NCBI GenBank assembly: GCA_038501625.1 | Contig: JAZAYU010000932.1 | Location: 1 to 64,000 of the forward strand | DNA length: 64,000 bases | DNA from: Corbicula japonica | Taxonomy: Eukaryota > Mollusca > Bivalvia > Venerida > Cyrenidae | Reading direction: 5' to 3' | Shown: piece after piece, positions 11,901-24,239 of the stretch | Position numbering within the stretch: position 1 is the stretch's first letter | Layout of the letters: every line of letters starts with the position of its first letter | Program-made: the position numbers and the translations under genes | The notes under the pieces: model-generated | What the model saw: only the letters and a program-made list of their open reading frames with translations | What the model was told of the DNA's origin: nothing | The model's database searches: none

Positions 11901-14205
11901 TTAATTCTTAATTTGTAGAGCTAGATATTTTTTTTACTAGAAGTGGTAACTTTTGATTTAAAAAATTAACGAATCCACTCGTGTTGTTTATAAATAAGAG
12001 AGTACATATCTTTATTTATAGACGTACACAAAATAACACAAAATAACACACATATCAATGTTAATGTCTCATCAAACTGGCCTCACTCAATTATATCGTC
12101 TTTGACCAAAGTCAACTTTCAACTTTATATTTCACATCAGGGCCTATGAGGGGAAATACATAGTAACATCATGTGAACAAACAAGTGAAATACATGTACA
12201 TAATTATACATAAGCATACATGTAAAAGAAAACAAGAAATGAGTATAAATAGGGTAAGCACTAAACCACATCCAAATTCAGATCGTTGATCTGAAAGTTG
12301 ATCTGAAAGTCAGTATTACCTTCTTGCAAAAACTGGTTACTGGATAAGAGTAAAGACTGAAATAAATTATATCCTTGCTATTCATAAGTGATGAAAATTT
12401 TAATGTTTAAGGGTGTCTAGTATATTCTACTGGAATATATTTTCTGTTTCTGATTGAAAAAAGTCTCAAAGAAATAAATAGTGAAATTCATCCTCTAAGG
12501 CATTACTATTACAAAGGCTACCTTATTTGTTTTCATTTCCGTAATGGCGGACGGGGTGATTGAAGCGTATTTGTCAGGGGAGATTATTCGTACTGTACTA
12601 AAATACTATTCTAACGAGGCGTTGCAGAACGTCTCTTCTTGATGTTTTTTTTTCTGTCTGTCGGTCCTGGTTATACGATATTACTGCACATGTGAGTCAT
12701 TGCAGTACGTCGCCTTTGTTTACCAGGCGTAAGCTGGATGGGTAATCAGCACATGCAGATGGCTTGCTAGAAGACAAAAAATAAATGCTTAAATTCTTTA
12801 AAACCACAAATATCGCGAAGTTGCAGAAGTTGACTGGATAACTTGCCATCGATGTTGTCCTTATTGTCGGATCGGTAACCGTTGTAAATGTGAATGCACA
12901 TGCCTAATTTCCACTTCTGGCCTCTCACCTGCTGTTGTCGTCCGCCATTTTGTTTTTAAATCGGTAAAATGCATGTAGTTTAAAAGATCTTTTAACTTAT
13001 GAAGCGGTATTCTAATGGTTTGCTTAAATTGCTTTAGAGAATCTAAGTCTCTAATCATGTCTCTAAGGTTAAATACAATCACAAGTATTCACAAAATTAT
13101 TAAAAAATCGAATTGGCCATATAATTCCTCGCCTGCGGCTCGGGTAATACGAGACCAAGACCGGCAATATATCTTTACATTCTATGCTAAGACAAATAAC
13201 TATATAATATACTTTTTTTATTTATATAATTATGTTGTTTTGTAACGATATTCACATGTCACTATAATAAATGATTACTTACTTTCTTACTTACTTACTT
13301 ATACAGTCTGCAATTAGACGCAAATTCGAACGGCGCATATTACAGAGGTTTACATCATCGATAATGCATACTTCCTGACTTACATATCGTTTGTCCTTGC
13401 GACATATGCTGTGAACGATATCCAACAAACTGTTAAGCGTTGATAGTATGATGTATTTGAATATTTAATTGCGATATGCCGGGTCGCATACGTGGCTGTT
13501 GAACGCTTGACTTCCCGACAGGATGTGTTAGGGGCGGAGTTTCAGTAGAAGCGTTTTTCTTTATTTCACTAGGCGACATACACCATAATGGATGTAAAAA
13601 GCAATTTTAGTTAAACTGTAAATGCAAATTATTTCCATGGTTACAGTGATGGTATATATTCAAAAGGATATTTTAAACATTTTGCGAATTTTACAAATAG
13701 TAGAGTGTTTAAATTGAAGAATGTGTTACAACTTCCACGGAATTTAATAATATCGGTAAGTATATTTTTGTTTGTTTCTTACGGAACTTTTGATTTCTAT
13801 TATTATTATAAACAACCAAGATGGGAAATAAAATTTCGAGTGTCCTTGACGTGTTTCTGTCAGTATGCCAGACAAACGTTAACCTGCGAGAAATGGTCAC
13901 AGGACCGATTTAACCAGCTATATTTATACACACGTTGTCACGCGAGGTTCAGCAGCAGGGTACAATTTACTCGGTTGACTACAGAAATACATTAACCCAT
14001 TAGTGGATTTGCTGTCTCCCGCATAAAATCCGAGAGGTCCAGCACTGAACCAATATACTTAGCTATATCAAGATGTATGATAACTCGCGAGTAAAGTCTT
14101 GAAACAAACTTGAAGATACACTTTTATCATGAAATTAAAAACAAATCCCCTACATGTACTTGACTTTGTAATCCATTGACATCTGTGTTTAGGTTTAAAA
14201 ACAAA
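8920..14205. other. Unannotated intergenic stretch
   Basis: No coding exon or RNA gene could be supported over about 5.3 kb. Open frames here are short, lack splice or homology support and look random. A tail-like sequence AATAAACTTGAAACTTGAAA at about 10,709-10,728 resembles the 3' end of a non-LTR retrotransposon. A TTAC-rich simple repeat lies near 13,272-13,302. A degenerate TTAACCCTTTT...AAAGGGTAAA pair occurs at about 11,457-11,550. Confidence 0.45.
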
Positions 14206-14209
14206 AGTC

Positions 14210-14475
14210 ACAAACTAGTAGCGGGTATGTCCGATCGATTTCTCCTTATTTGAATAAATTTGAATACAAATTCTTAAAAAAAGTTTGATTGTTTTCAATT
14301 CTGCAATGATGATATTGCTAAGCTGTAAGATAAAATATGATGGGGTTTTGAATACATTTGAATAACGATTCTTAAATACGTTGATTTTTTTTTCAATTCT
14401 GCAATGTTGCTATTGCTAAGCTGTAAGATAAAATATGTTGGGTGTTTAATGACAAACTAGTAGCGGGTTAGTCCA
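14210..14475 (+). repeat. Dispersed repeat, two tandem units bounded by CAAACTAGTAGCGGGT
   Basis: CAAACTAGTAGCGGGT occurs at 14,211 and again at about 14,451. Between them lie two ~120-bp units sharing 'TTCAATTCTGCAATG', 'TATTGCTAAGCTGTAAGATA' and a poly-T run. A third copy lies at 20,338-20,490 (AAGTAGCGGGTATGT...ATTGCTTAGCTGTTAGATAA). Confidence 0.8.
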
Positions 14476-14479
14476 AATA

Positions 14480-17400
14480 CTTTAGACTTCATACTGGCTT
14501 TTTTTAAATTATATTTTGCCCTTTACTATCAAGCATGTAGTCTAAACGTTCCTGTTTCAATTCAATGACATGTAGCATGTGTAAACTAGACAATAACAAC
14601 CAATAAATGCCTCAAAACAATGGTCATCCTTTAAGCTAATCACGCTGCACCAATAATACAATGCAAACAAAGAATAATCTTACCATTAACTTATTTTATA
14701 TGTTGCATCCCCTTACTGTTTACCAAAGTCTGCCATTGTTGTAATGTACGAAAATTTAGACGAAACTTTATTGTTACTAGTCTTCTGCAGGCATAGTTCA
14801 TGGCTTATATGTTCTTGTTGTGAAATGATATAAATCATAAAACAAATAATTATTTAAAAAAAATATGACAACAACATATTCAGGTGAATATAAAGATATT
14901 TATCCCAAAACAGCATGCCCTAAAATAGTCTCAATCATTCAGACGCTCTGATTTCGCAATGGCGATCAGTACGTGTGAAGGTTGAATTACACCAAATCAC
15001 GCTGTATCCCTCCGTGGTCCATTCTAATGAAGTCCGTTTTAAAAATATGCTATTTTTTCTCATCATCTGGGGGCCTCTTAACTGTTAGAAATCGTCCTGT
15101 TTGTGGCTTGTTTGCAGAAATAACATATCAGGAAAATAAATGAAAGCAATTTCATGCCTATATCTTGTTTGGTAGAGGCGAACTAGTTCCGGATCAGCGG
15201 ATGTATATTTTTGGCACCGTATTTGCGATACCGCGTTTAAAATAGGGTCTGTCCGGTTAGAGATCAGTAATTTTCTTACAAGTAAATAAACCCCCTATTT
15301 CCTGTGTGTTTTTGAATAGATGAAATGTAGATCATCACGGCAATATATGGTTGTCTAGAAATTAAGATGACAGAAATCATGTTAAATGTACATTGAATAT
15401 TGAGAATTTAACATTGAGGTCTATGGGAATTGGATTTACCTTGGTTCAACCTGAAGACATTGTTCGTTAAAAAACCAGACATTCCAAAACGAGGCTTGTA
15501 ATTAGGACATTAGTATGGAACGCCGTTGTTGTCTTGTGAAAAGTATTTTTAGACTGTCGCCCTGTCAGCCGGAAATCGGAAAAAAAACATATCCTACGGC
15601 GACACGCATTTTTAAACTGTATTATTTCGCCCAAAGGCATGTTCAAGTAAGCTGAGGAAGGCATTTAATTTGATGTTTAGTGTTGCTTTGTTTTTGTGTT
15701 TGGCTGTAGAATGTAGGGATATTTTTTTTAGGTCAAACTATTTTTTTACTGCTCTAACTTTTCTAAACGTATAAATAATAAACATACATAATAAGATTTA
15801 TTTATGCAAAGTTTGAAAAAAAGCAATATATGCATATCAGGAATCGCCATACTCACAAAACACAGCCTCCCCTCGCAGCGAAAAAGAAGAGAGGAAGAGA
15901 GAGAGCGTATGTTTTATATAAGTATGTCAATTCAAATAGGACGCCACAAACAATTAACGAAGAAGAGAACATTTGGGGATACCGCCTTGGAACGGTCAGT
16001 GGCAAAACAAATTGCCACTGGGGGTTTAAACCAGGTTCTAGGGTGCACCAACCTCACACTTGCCCCAACAGGTTCTCGTATCGCAAAACAAGTACAAATT
16101 GTCTTGGTGAAATAACTCCAACCCACCCATCAGCTCAACAATGTTGCATGCAAAAGCATACAAATATATAAACATAAGAATTTAATAGCATTGCGAAGCC
16201 AAATGGCGGGTACTCAATGATCTTACCAAGACCAGAGCACATGGAGTAAAATCAGCAAGAACACTATGACAGGGATAAAAGAAACAAATCGAGCTTCTAG
16301 GTTCTTTTAAGAAAAGATTTCCCCTTCTGTCATGTACTGCTACAAAATCAAAGTTTCAAATTATATTATGACACCGCAAAATTTTAAACGTGAATGTAAA
16401 ATAAGTATTAAAACAAAGACCTATATATTACCTATATAGGTCTTTGATTAAAACACAAGCCAATGCAAACATATTCCATAAAAAAGTACATCCCAATTTT
16501 ATCTCAAGTATCATATTTCAGTATTATTGCATCATCAACCAATTTAACTCAGCTAAAAATGACAAATGTCACGTACACACTTCTTGTAGATCAAACGATT
16601 TCAAAGCAGAGCCGATAAAACAACACAGTCTTGATATGAGCCGACAATTTCCTTGGAAGTTGCATTTCATTGACGGTTGGTATCCATGTTTACCTCCATA
16701 CTGACTGTCAATCAAATTCAGTCTCCGTTTGAAATTAACAAGGAAGGCGGATCAAAGAAATGTACATTAATCTACGAGTATTTTTAAAACATTTTTGAGA
16801 AAATTTCTTTTTGTTTGTTTTTGAATTGGGCGGATTATGTGATAATTTAAAAGAGACAATGGAATTCGAACGTGGATTATTGTAAGAACATGTACCAATA
16901 ACGTCTCGATAACGGATGGGCCTAGGTTTCTTTGTATTTGCAACAGATTTTTAACGCCTGGTTAAATAAGCTGTTTAAAAGAGGTGACAGGTTACAGTTT
17001 GTTTGCCCGGAAATGTATCTATCCTTTTTGGAGGTATCTTTTAAGGTATTGAAGTGTAGAAAAGGGAAAACTCACTGCATTTTATACTTTAATTCCATTG
17101 AAACTAATAAACCGGTTTTTCAACTTAAAGTTGAATTGTTTTGCTTAACATGTAATATAAATAATTATTCTTTAATTACAATTAGATGTGTAATGCCGTA
17201 ATGTGGTTTAATGCGTGGATATTGTTGATTTGTTCATGGCTATTTTTTGTAAAAAAATATGTTGGATATACTAACCTTAATACCTACCACTTTTTGCAAC
17301 CACTGTGCCTCACTTTCAACTCGTATTAAGTCGTTTTTAGCTTTACATTCGTGATATTGTTGCAATTAACACATAATCAAATATGTACATATCCCGTCAA

Positions 17401-18535
17401 AGATGGTAAAAGTTCTATCACTACCACCAAAGCAGGGTTAATAATTTGATCAGTGCTGTTTCTTTCACTCATTTTACGATACAGATATCAGTACATAATT
17501 GTTCACTCATAAAGCCATTATTTAACGATTCTGCATTTACGCCGTATCACGTATTCACTTCGAACAGAAATATTAACATATTTGCTTACTTAATTCTTCA
17601 ATTAAGTCGTCGGTGGATCAAAAAGAATATTTTTACTGGCTCGCCGAACGTTGACATCCATGATTGTTTACCTCGGCGAATTCAATCATGGAATTAGCAA
17701 CGTTGACCCGAAAGCACACGCAACGGAGTTTACATATGTTACATGGACAAATTTAACAGTTAAAATAGCACCGAGAAGAAAGTGAAAGTAAATTTTCCAA
17801 AAATGAAACGGTGCTGGCTGTTATTTTGCACCTGACATTGTGTCCGAAAATAACAGAATTTTTCGTCGGTCAAAATCCCGGTCGGCTTTTCATACAATTT
17901 TTTTGGGAGGGCTGAAAAAAAGTTACGGTCGGCGCTATTTAGAGACGGTCGGTCGGGTAACCAGAAACAAACCTATTTTTTTAGGCCTAAACCATATACC
18001 TGATTTTGTAGCTCGATATCATATTACCTAAACTTTACTTTGCCCAGTGTGGGAGAAATACGGTTAAAGCACTGTTAACAAATTTCATTAGAAACCGCGA
18101 TTGATTTTGGATTTGTTTACCATACAAAAGTGCCACTTGTCGGTCAGACTTTTTATATAGCAATGTCTCTAGACGTTCGTCAGAGCAGTGTGACACTGAT
18201 CAATGACAGAACGTCTAGATGATCTAGACTAGCCCTAAAATATTTCGTTCATAAACATTTACTTCACTCGGATACTTTGGATTACAATTGCAAGCTGTGG
18301 CCTGGAAATCTTATGTTGCCAAAAAATTACATTAAACTTCTCTTATGACAAGTAAGTTTGGTGTATATTTTTAGTTGTGTTTCAAAGATTAGGGATTATA
18401 TCATTGATATCCGTTATTCTCTGTGAGATATTTCAAGATTTGGTAGCTTAATCGGCATTTATATCGCCGACATAATTCAATGTCGCTGTCTGCTATAGCA
18501 AACTGACGTAATACGATAAGAGCTGGCATAACAAG
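14480..18535. other. Unannotated intergenic stretch with small palindromes
   Basis: I see no supported gene. A 14-bp-arm hairpin lies at 16,414-16,446 (CAAAGACCTATATA / TATATAGGTCTTTG). CAGTGGCA / TGCCACTG forms a hairpin at about 15,999-16,019 in a more GC-rich segment that may be a dispersed repeat. TCTAGACGTTC / GAACGTCTAGA flank about 30 bp near 18,169-18,221. Open frames at 15,804-16,171 have no recognisable protein signature. Confidence 0.45.
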
Positions 18536-18537
18536 AA

Positions 18538-20301
18538 AATGAAAAGGATTACAGTCAAATAGGCCACAAGTCATATAGGCCACAAGTCAAATAGGCCACA
18601 AAAAAGTCAAATGGGCCACACTTGATTTAAAAAAAATTTAGTCAAATAGGCCACAAATTAGGCCACATATTTATTTTATTTATATAGACTTTATTATCAT
18701 TGTGTAAGTATGTTCCAAGTCAGTTTATAATGTTTTATATGATATTCTATACAATATTTTTTAACAAGTTGCTTCATTCATTGGGGATTTTGTACAAAGC
18801 AACATGTGCCTAGTGTAGTACATCTTTCCAAAGTCATCGATCAGAACAACAATTAACATTATTTATGTGTCAATATGCTTTTTTAATGTCCTTAGTCTCC
18901 CCAAGTCACTTGGTCTACACTAGCAGAGAATGTAATATCAATGCAGTTGCAACATATGCTGTGGATTTTGCATGGTCTGGCGTCAGGGCTTTTTTGGTCA
19001 ATTTTATAGAAGATATTCAGTCATGTTGTCAATGGCAAAACATATATGTTTTCCTAATTAGTGAAAAAAATTCCAATTGAATTCATACAAAAATTTCTGA
19101 CTAAAAACCTGTGTGTGTCATGTGTTAATAAAATATTATAGCTTGTTAATTAATTCAGCATAATTTGGTTCTTTAATCCAGAAATTATTGATAATATTAA
19201 ATATGTATATTGAAAACTTTGTATTACCCATTATTGATGCTAAAAATTCCCAATTTCTGCCAAAACGACTCAATTTTTTTTCAATTCCAAGAGTATGGGT
19301 CATATTTCCTAAACAGTGAAAAATGCCCTGATTAGAAATAAATTAAAATTTTTATTAAATTTGACACCTTTGATCGCATTAGCACCTCTGACTGTTACTG
19401 CAAGTGTTGTAAATTGTGATCTTATATAACAATGTCATAGACTGCCAAAACTGCTGATTTAATCAACACCTTGGGTAATGACAGGGTAGAGAACAGATTA
19501 AGACTATAATTAATTTACTTTTTGATGACAGTCAAGTTTGTAAAGAAAAAATGAAAGTCAGAATATTTTGAATAATTATTTAAAATATTAGGAAAAGTAT
19601 TATTATGTAATATAAGCATATTTCCTTTATGATTACTCTGTTACAGAAACCCAGAATTAAAAACTTCAAAATAAAACTTTTATTCAAATAATTATAATTA
19701 TCTTGACAAAAGTGATATTATTTATGATATTAATATTAATTATGTATTACAGTTTTTACAATAATTTCAAATATGTTTTTATTTAGCAGAAGTTCCAATA
19801 TTTTATCCTTAATTGTTAATCATTTTTACCAAGTCAAGCCAAGTCAAGTCAAAACACGTTTATTCACTCATGTCATTTAAATGACAAAATGAGATTAACA
19901 GTTACAAAGGTGTCGATTTCAGCAAAATAGGTATGTAAGTCATTTAGAAAGACTGTAAATCTTACTCTGACTTAATTGTTGATTGTTTTAACACCAGTTA
20001 TACATTGAAAAACACATTCTTAACATTTACTTACATCTAAACATTTCTTAATTACATCAACTAAAAAAATCTGAAATAAACCTGTTTTTCTTATGTAAAA
20101 ATATTTGTGGCCTATTTGACCTTTTTGTGGCCTATTTGACTTTTTGTGTGGCCTATTTGACTTTTTTGTGGCCTATTTGACTTGGAAAATAAAATGTGTG
20201 GCCTATTTGACTTTTTTCTGTGGCCCATTTGACTATTTTGTGGCCTATTTGACTTGTGGCCTATATGACTTGTGGCCTATTTGACTTGATACCAATGAAA
20301 A
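18538..20301. mobile_element. Foldback-type element A with tandem-repeat TIRs and 8-bp target duplication
   Basis: The element (18,546-20,293, 1,748 bp) is flanked by perfect 8-bp repeats AATGAAAA (18,538-18,545 and 20,294-20,301). Each end has a short terminus (GGATTACA left; GGTATCAA on the reverse strand of the right). A tandem array of the 16-bp unit GTCAAATAGGCCACAA follows, with five full units on the left (18,554-18,668) and nine inverted units on the right (20,105-20,285). Reading inward, both arms show unit 2 with CATATAGG instead of CAAATAGG, unit 3 lengthened to 20 bp by an A-rich run, and unit 4 with ATGGGCC. The core has no transposase frame. It includes a reverse-strand LINE-like 3' tail (about 19,838-19,920, AATAAACGTGTTTTGACTTG on the minus strand). 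The layout matches foldback-type elements such as Drosophila FB and sea-urchin TU (known class). The superfamily is not determined. Confidence 0.88.
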
Positions 20302-20337
20302 AATGACAAATCAGTTATGGCAGATGTTATTTATAGG

Positions 20338-20490
20338 ACAAGTAGCGGGTATGTTCTCGGCCACCCGGATCGAATTCTCCATATTTAAATAAATTTGAAC
20401 ACATATTCTTAAATAAGTGTGATTTTTTTTTCAATTTTACAATGATATTGCTTAGCTGTTAGATAACTAATGTTGGGAGCTTTAATGACG
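20338..20490 (+). repeat. Dispersed repeat, third copy of the 14.2-kb family
   Basis: It shares AAGTAGCGGGTATGT, the 'TTTAAATAAATTTGAACA' region, the poly-T run and 'TTGCTTAGCTGTTAGATAA' with 14,210-14,475. It lies 37 bp beyond the right target duplication of foldback element A. Confidence 0.75.
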
Positions 20491-20494
20491 GTAT

Positions 20495-22550
20495 CAGGAT
20501 ATCCGCCTCACAAAGCCACTGTGTGTATGTTACGCTTGGATACACCCCTGCCTCGATTAGTTTTACAAAGGAACACTTGTGATTGTAATGGCAATCTTAA
20601 AAAGAAGTAAATAATTACACGTTTATGTTTTAAGTTTGAAGAGTGTTGTACTACTCTATGAGAAATTAACATCATATGATCGTTGAAGCTAGAACATTGG
20701 TGACAAAGCTTCATTAAACTACTTTTGTATATCGTCCTCGCTAGAACGATCACTCTATTTATTGCGTATCAAACTGTTTACCAAGTTCATTACTCATTTT
20801 TTTTAAATCGAAGGTAGAATGCTCAGCTATCAAGTTTTAATAGTAACACGCGTTAATTACTCACTTCATGTCGTGAGTAAAATATTCACTAATTACATAT
20901 TCCTTTACAACAACAAACAACGCGAATTAGGATACCTGTATTAATATTTGACAACATTTCAATGTACAGTCATAAAATTTGAAACTGTGTGTGTCTTTTA
21001 ACAAAGGCTTGTCCTTGTCCATAACGATACTCCAGAATCTGAAAAAAAACTAACATTCAATTAAGCAAAATAAAAATAAAACTATATAGTGTTTAAACTA
21101 TTAAGATATGTGCATTATCCTACAGCTCATTTGTGATACACATCTTAACGAGAAATCCAAAATTTATATTCCACATCGCCCGGTTGAAACACCGAAGGCC
21201 GGGCGGGCATGCGGGAAACAGTACACTAACTAAATACAATAGTAACGGTCAACTGGATTTTAAAAGTGACATCTAAATGTTGGGTTTTTGTCATGTACTT
21301 ATACACTGTAACTAAAGTACACCAACAAAAACAGGGACGGTTAAAGAAGTTGACTTTAAATAATCCATAAATTAATACGAACGAACCGTTTGTAGAAACA
21401 TTATGCTGTTTTACTTTTTTTTATTACTATTTTAATTATTTAATGCTGAAACTTGCGAATGGAAGCCAAGCATATGTAAAAGTGTACATTCTTTTCAATA
21501 TCAAATGACTGTCTAGTTATCGATGGCCAGCTCTACGTACTTCGGTTATGTATCACAGTTAATTGTGAAACTGCAAGCAACAGTAAATATTACAAGTGGG
21601 ATTGTTCAAAGAAAAATTTATATATCTCAGAAATTAAATAGAAGAATTTCAAAATAAATTTGAAAAAGAACTTTTCAACATGGTGTGAACTTAGAAAATT
21701 TAAAAAGAGAAGCCAAATTTGAAGTTTTTTTGTAACAATGAACGTAAATAATTCTGTAGCCAAGTGTAGTTTTAGTATATTTTGACGGGCTGTTTAGGTT
21801 GATTAAATGTAGCACACATCCTTAAGTTGAGTCTGGTTTATAGCGCAACCATTTAGTACACATGCGCAGTTAGCATTTCCGCAAGTGCAGAGGGGCAGGG
21901 GATAGTTTCGCACTTTGGTCCCGGTCGATTTTCTAAGAATTTGGGGTAGCCATGATTAAAATGCATTAAAATCATTGTTTGAATTAAAGATGACATATTC
22001 TTTTATAATATTGTATAGTATATGAAATGTGAAATCTGATCACAGTGGCTCAAATGCATTGATGCTAGCTTTGTATGTTCTGAGTTGAACAGTTGCCGGA
22101 TGAAAACGCATTCGGTCGGGCTGAATTTGAGAATAATTTTGGGGTTGAGGTATTTCAATGTCAAATGCTGAAAAATCGAGAAGGATGGGAGACACTTTCC
22201 AGCAGTTTGGGAGATTAGGGACACATAAAATATTAGCATGAAAGGGGTTTTATTTGAAAAATCATTGCAGGAAATATTTTGCAGGTTCTCAAATATGTAG
22301 AATTTCGGCCAAATTTGCATTGGAAAATCAGGACTTGGGTCGACTTTAAATGCCTGTGTAGTTCAAATGACTGGTTCTGTGGAACAGTTGGTTGTGGTTT
22401 GTAAAAAGCTAGACCCCTGCAACACAGAAAATACAACAACACAATTTTAGCTGTGCAAAGTTTTTATTTTCGGTCAATGTCAGCTTGCACGGGGCCCCAG
22501 ACTCTGGCGGAAGCCTCGGAAACTGTCCCCTGCGCCCAAAAGGGTAATTT
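20495..22550. other. Unannotated intergenic stretch
   Basis: No gene was recognised. A short GC-rich segment at 21,178-21,215 contains GCCCGG and CCGGGC arms. Confidence 0.45.
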
Positions 22551-22639
22551 ATAGAGGCAATCCGATATTTTGTATATTGGCAATCCGTTACAGTTTTGTG
22601 TATACGTCGTTGCGATGCGCTACTACTAGAGTGCGAAAA

Positions 22640-23960
22640 GAAGTTCTTTTCGCGAAAAGAAGAAATAACTGCCAAAAGAAGAAATATCTTTTTAAATTTA
22701 TTGGCCGACTAAAATTTATTTTTTAAATAAAAGACCAGGAAAAAATACATAAGTACACATAAATTCATCATATTTCAATAAGATTTTTGCCGGGTGATGG
22801 TAATTGATTAAACGCGGTCGCTAATTTGACCTCCCGAAAAGAAGAAATAACTGCGAAAAGAATAATATCTTTTTTATTTATTGGCCGATTTTAAAAATTT
22901 CCTTTTTAAATGAAATATCATGAAAAGATGCATAAGACAAGATAAATTCATCATATTTCAATAAGATTTTTGCCGGGCGATGGTAAATCATTGTACGCGG
23001 TCGCTAATTTGACCGCCAGAAAAGGAGAAATACATGCGAAAAGAAGGAATAGCTTTTTTAATTGTTGACCGATTTTTAAAATTTCCCTTTTTAAATGAAA
23101 GATAAGGAAAAATACATAAGTAAACATCAATACATCACATTTTAGTAAGATTTATGCCAGGCGGTGTTAATTCATTAAACGCGGTCTCTAATTTGACCTC
23201 CCGAAAAGAAGAAATACATGCGAAAAGAAGACTTATCTGTTATTTGTTGATCGATTTTAAAAATTTCCTTTTTAAATAAAAGATTAGGAAAAAATAAATA
23301 GTATATAATAATTCATTATAATTCAATAAGGTTTATGGTTACTCATTAAACTCGGTCTCTAATTTGACCGCCCGAAAATAAGAAATACATGCGAAAAGAA
23401 GAAATATCTTTTTTCTTTGTTGACTTATTTAGATTTTTTTTTCAATTAAAGATCAGGAATAATTAAGCTCATTATTTGGTTTTATTTGGTTCAGATTTTT
23501 GTTAAGAAATGAGGAATTCATTGGGCGCGCTCGCTAATCTAAGTTCCCGAAAATAATAAATACTTGCGAAAAGACGGCATATCTATTTAAATTATTGACA
23601 GATTTATAAAAATTCTCTTTTTAAAAAAAAAAGATAATAAAAAATTAGACCGGAGAACATGTCTTTTTGTAATTGATTAGGATCTCTGTCTAGAAATGAG
23701 AAAGCCATGAAACACGATCATTAATTTCAGCGCCCGAAAAGAAGAAACAAGTGCGAAAAGACAGCATATATTTTCCTTTTATTGACCGATTTGAAATCAA
23801 AATATTGTTTATTGAAAGTTCTGGAAAAATTTATTAGAAAACATTAATTCATCGTATTTTTCTTAAGATGTATACAATTATAATTTATAAATAAAATGGG
23901 GTTGCTAATTTGACGGCCCGAAAAGAAGAAATAACTGCGATAGAAGAATTTTTTTTTAAA
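22640..23960 (+). repeat. Diverged ~180-bp tandem array, 7-8 units
   Basis: The landmark 'CCCGAAAAGAAGAAATA..TGCGAAAAGAAG' recurs at about 22,651, 22,834, 23,017, 23,201, 23,372, 23,548, 23,735 and 23,919, giving spacings of 171-187 bp. Each unit continues with 'TATTGGCCGATTTTAAAAATTTCC', an AT-rich tract and 'CGGTCGCTAATTTGAC'. Copies diverge progressively to the right. No coding signal was seen. Confidence 0.9.
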
Positions 23961-24239
23961 TTCTGGACTGCTACGGTCACTCGTTTGTTTGGCATTTATA
24001 TATACACCATTCTGTTTGATCTCAATTTTTATCCGATGCAATTTGATATTTATGTTATTTAAAGCTGTTCGGTAAGTGTTAGTCTCCATAACATGTTACT
24101 ACAAATTTCGATTTCAGTTAGATTTTGCATGTGTGGCTTGCAACCAAAACACCCAACACGATGCGCGGCGACTGATATTTTCGTTGAGAAGTAGCACGGG
24201 AAGTATAATTCAAAACCAAATTGGAAGTAATGTTCAAAG

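Noticed and set aside
15804..16171. Overlapping 103- and 113-codon plus-strand frames
   Set aside because: There is no recognisable domain. Two frames over one GC-richer segment with a CAGTGGCA/TGCCACTG hairpin suggest repeat DNA rather than a gene.
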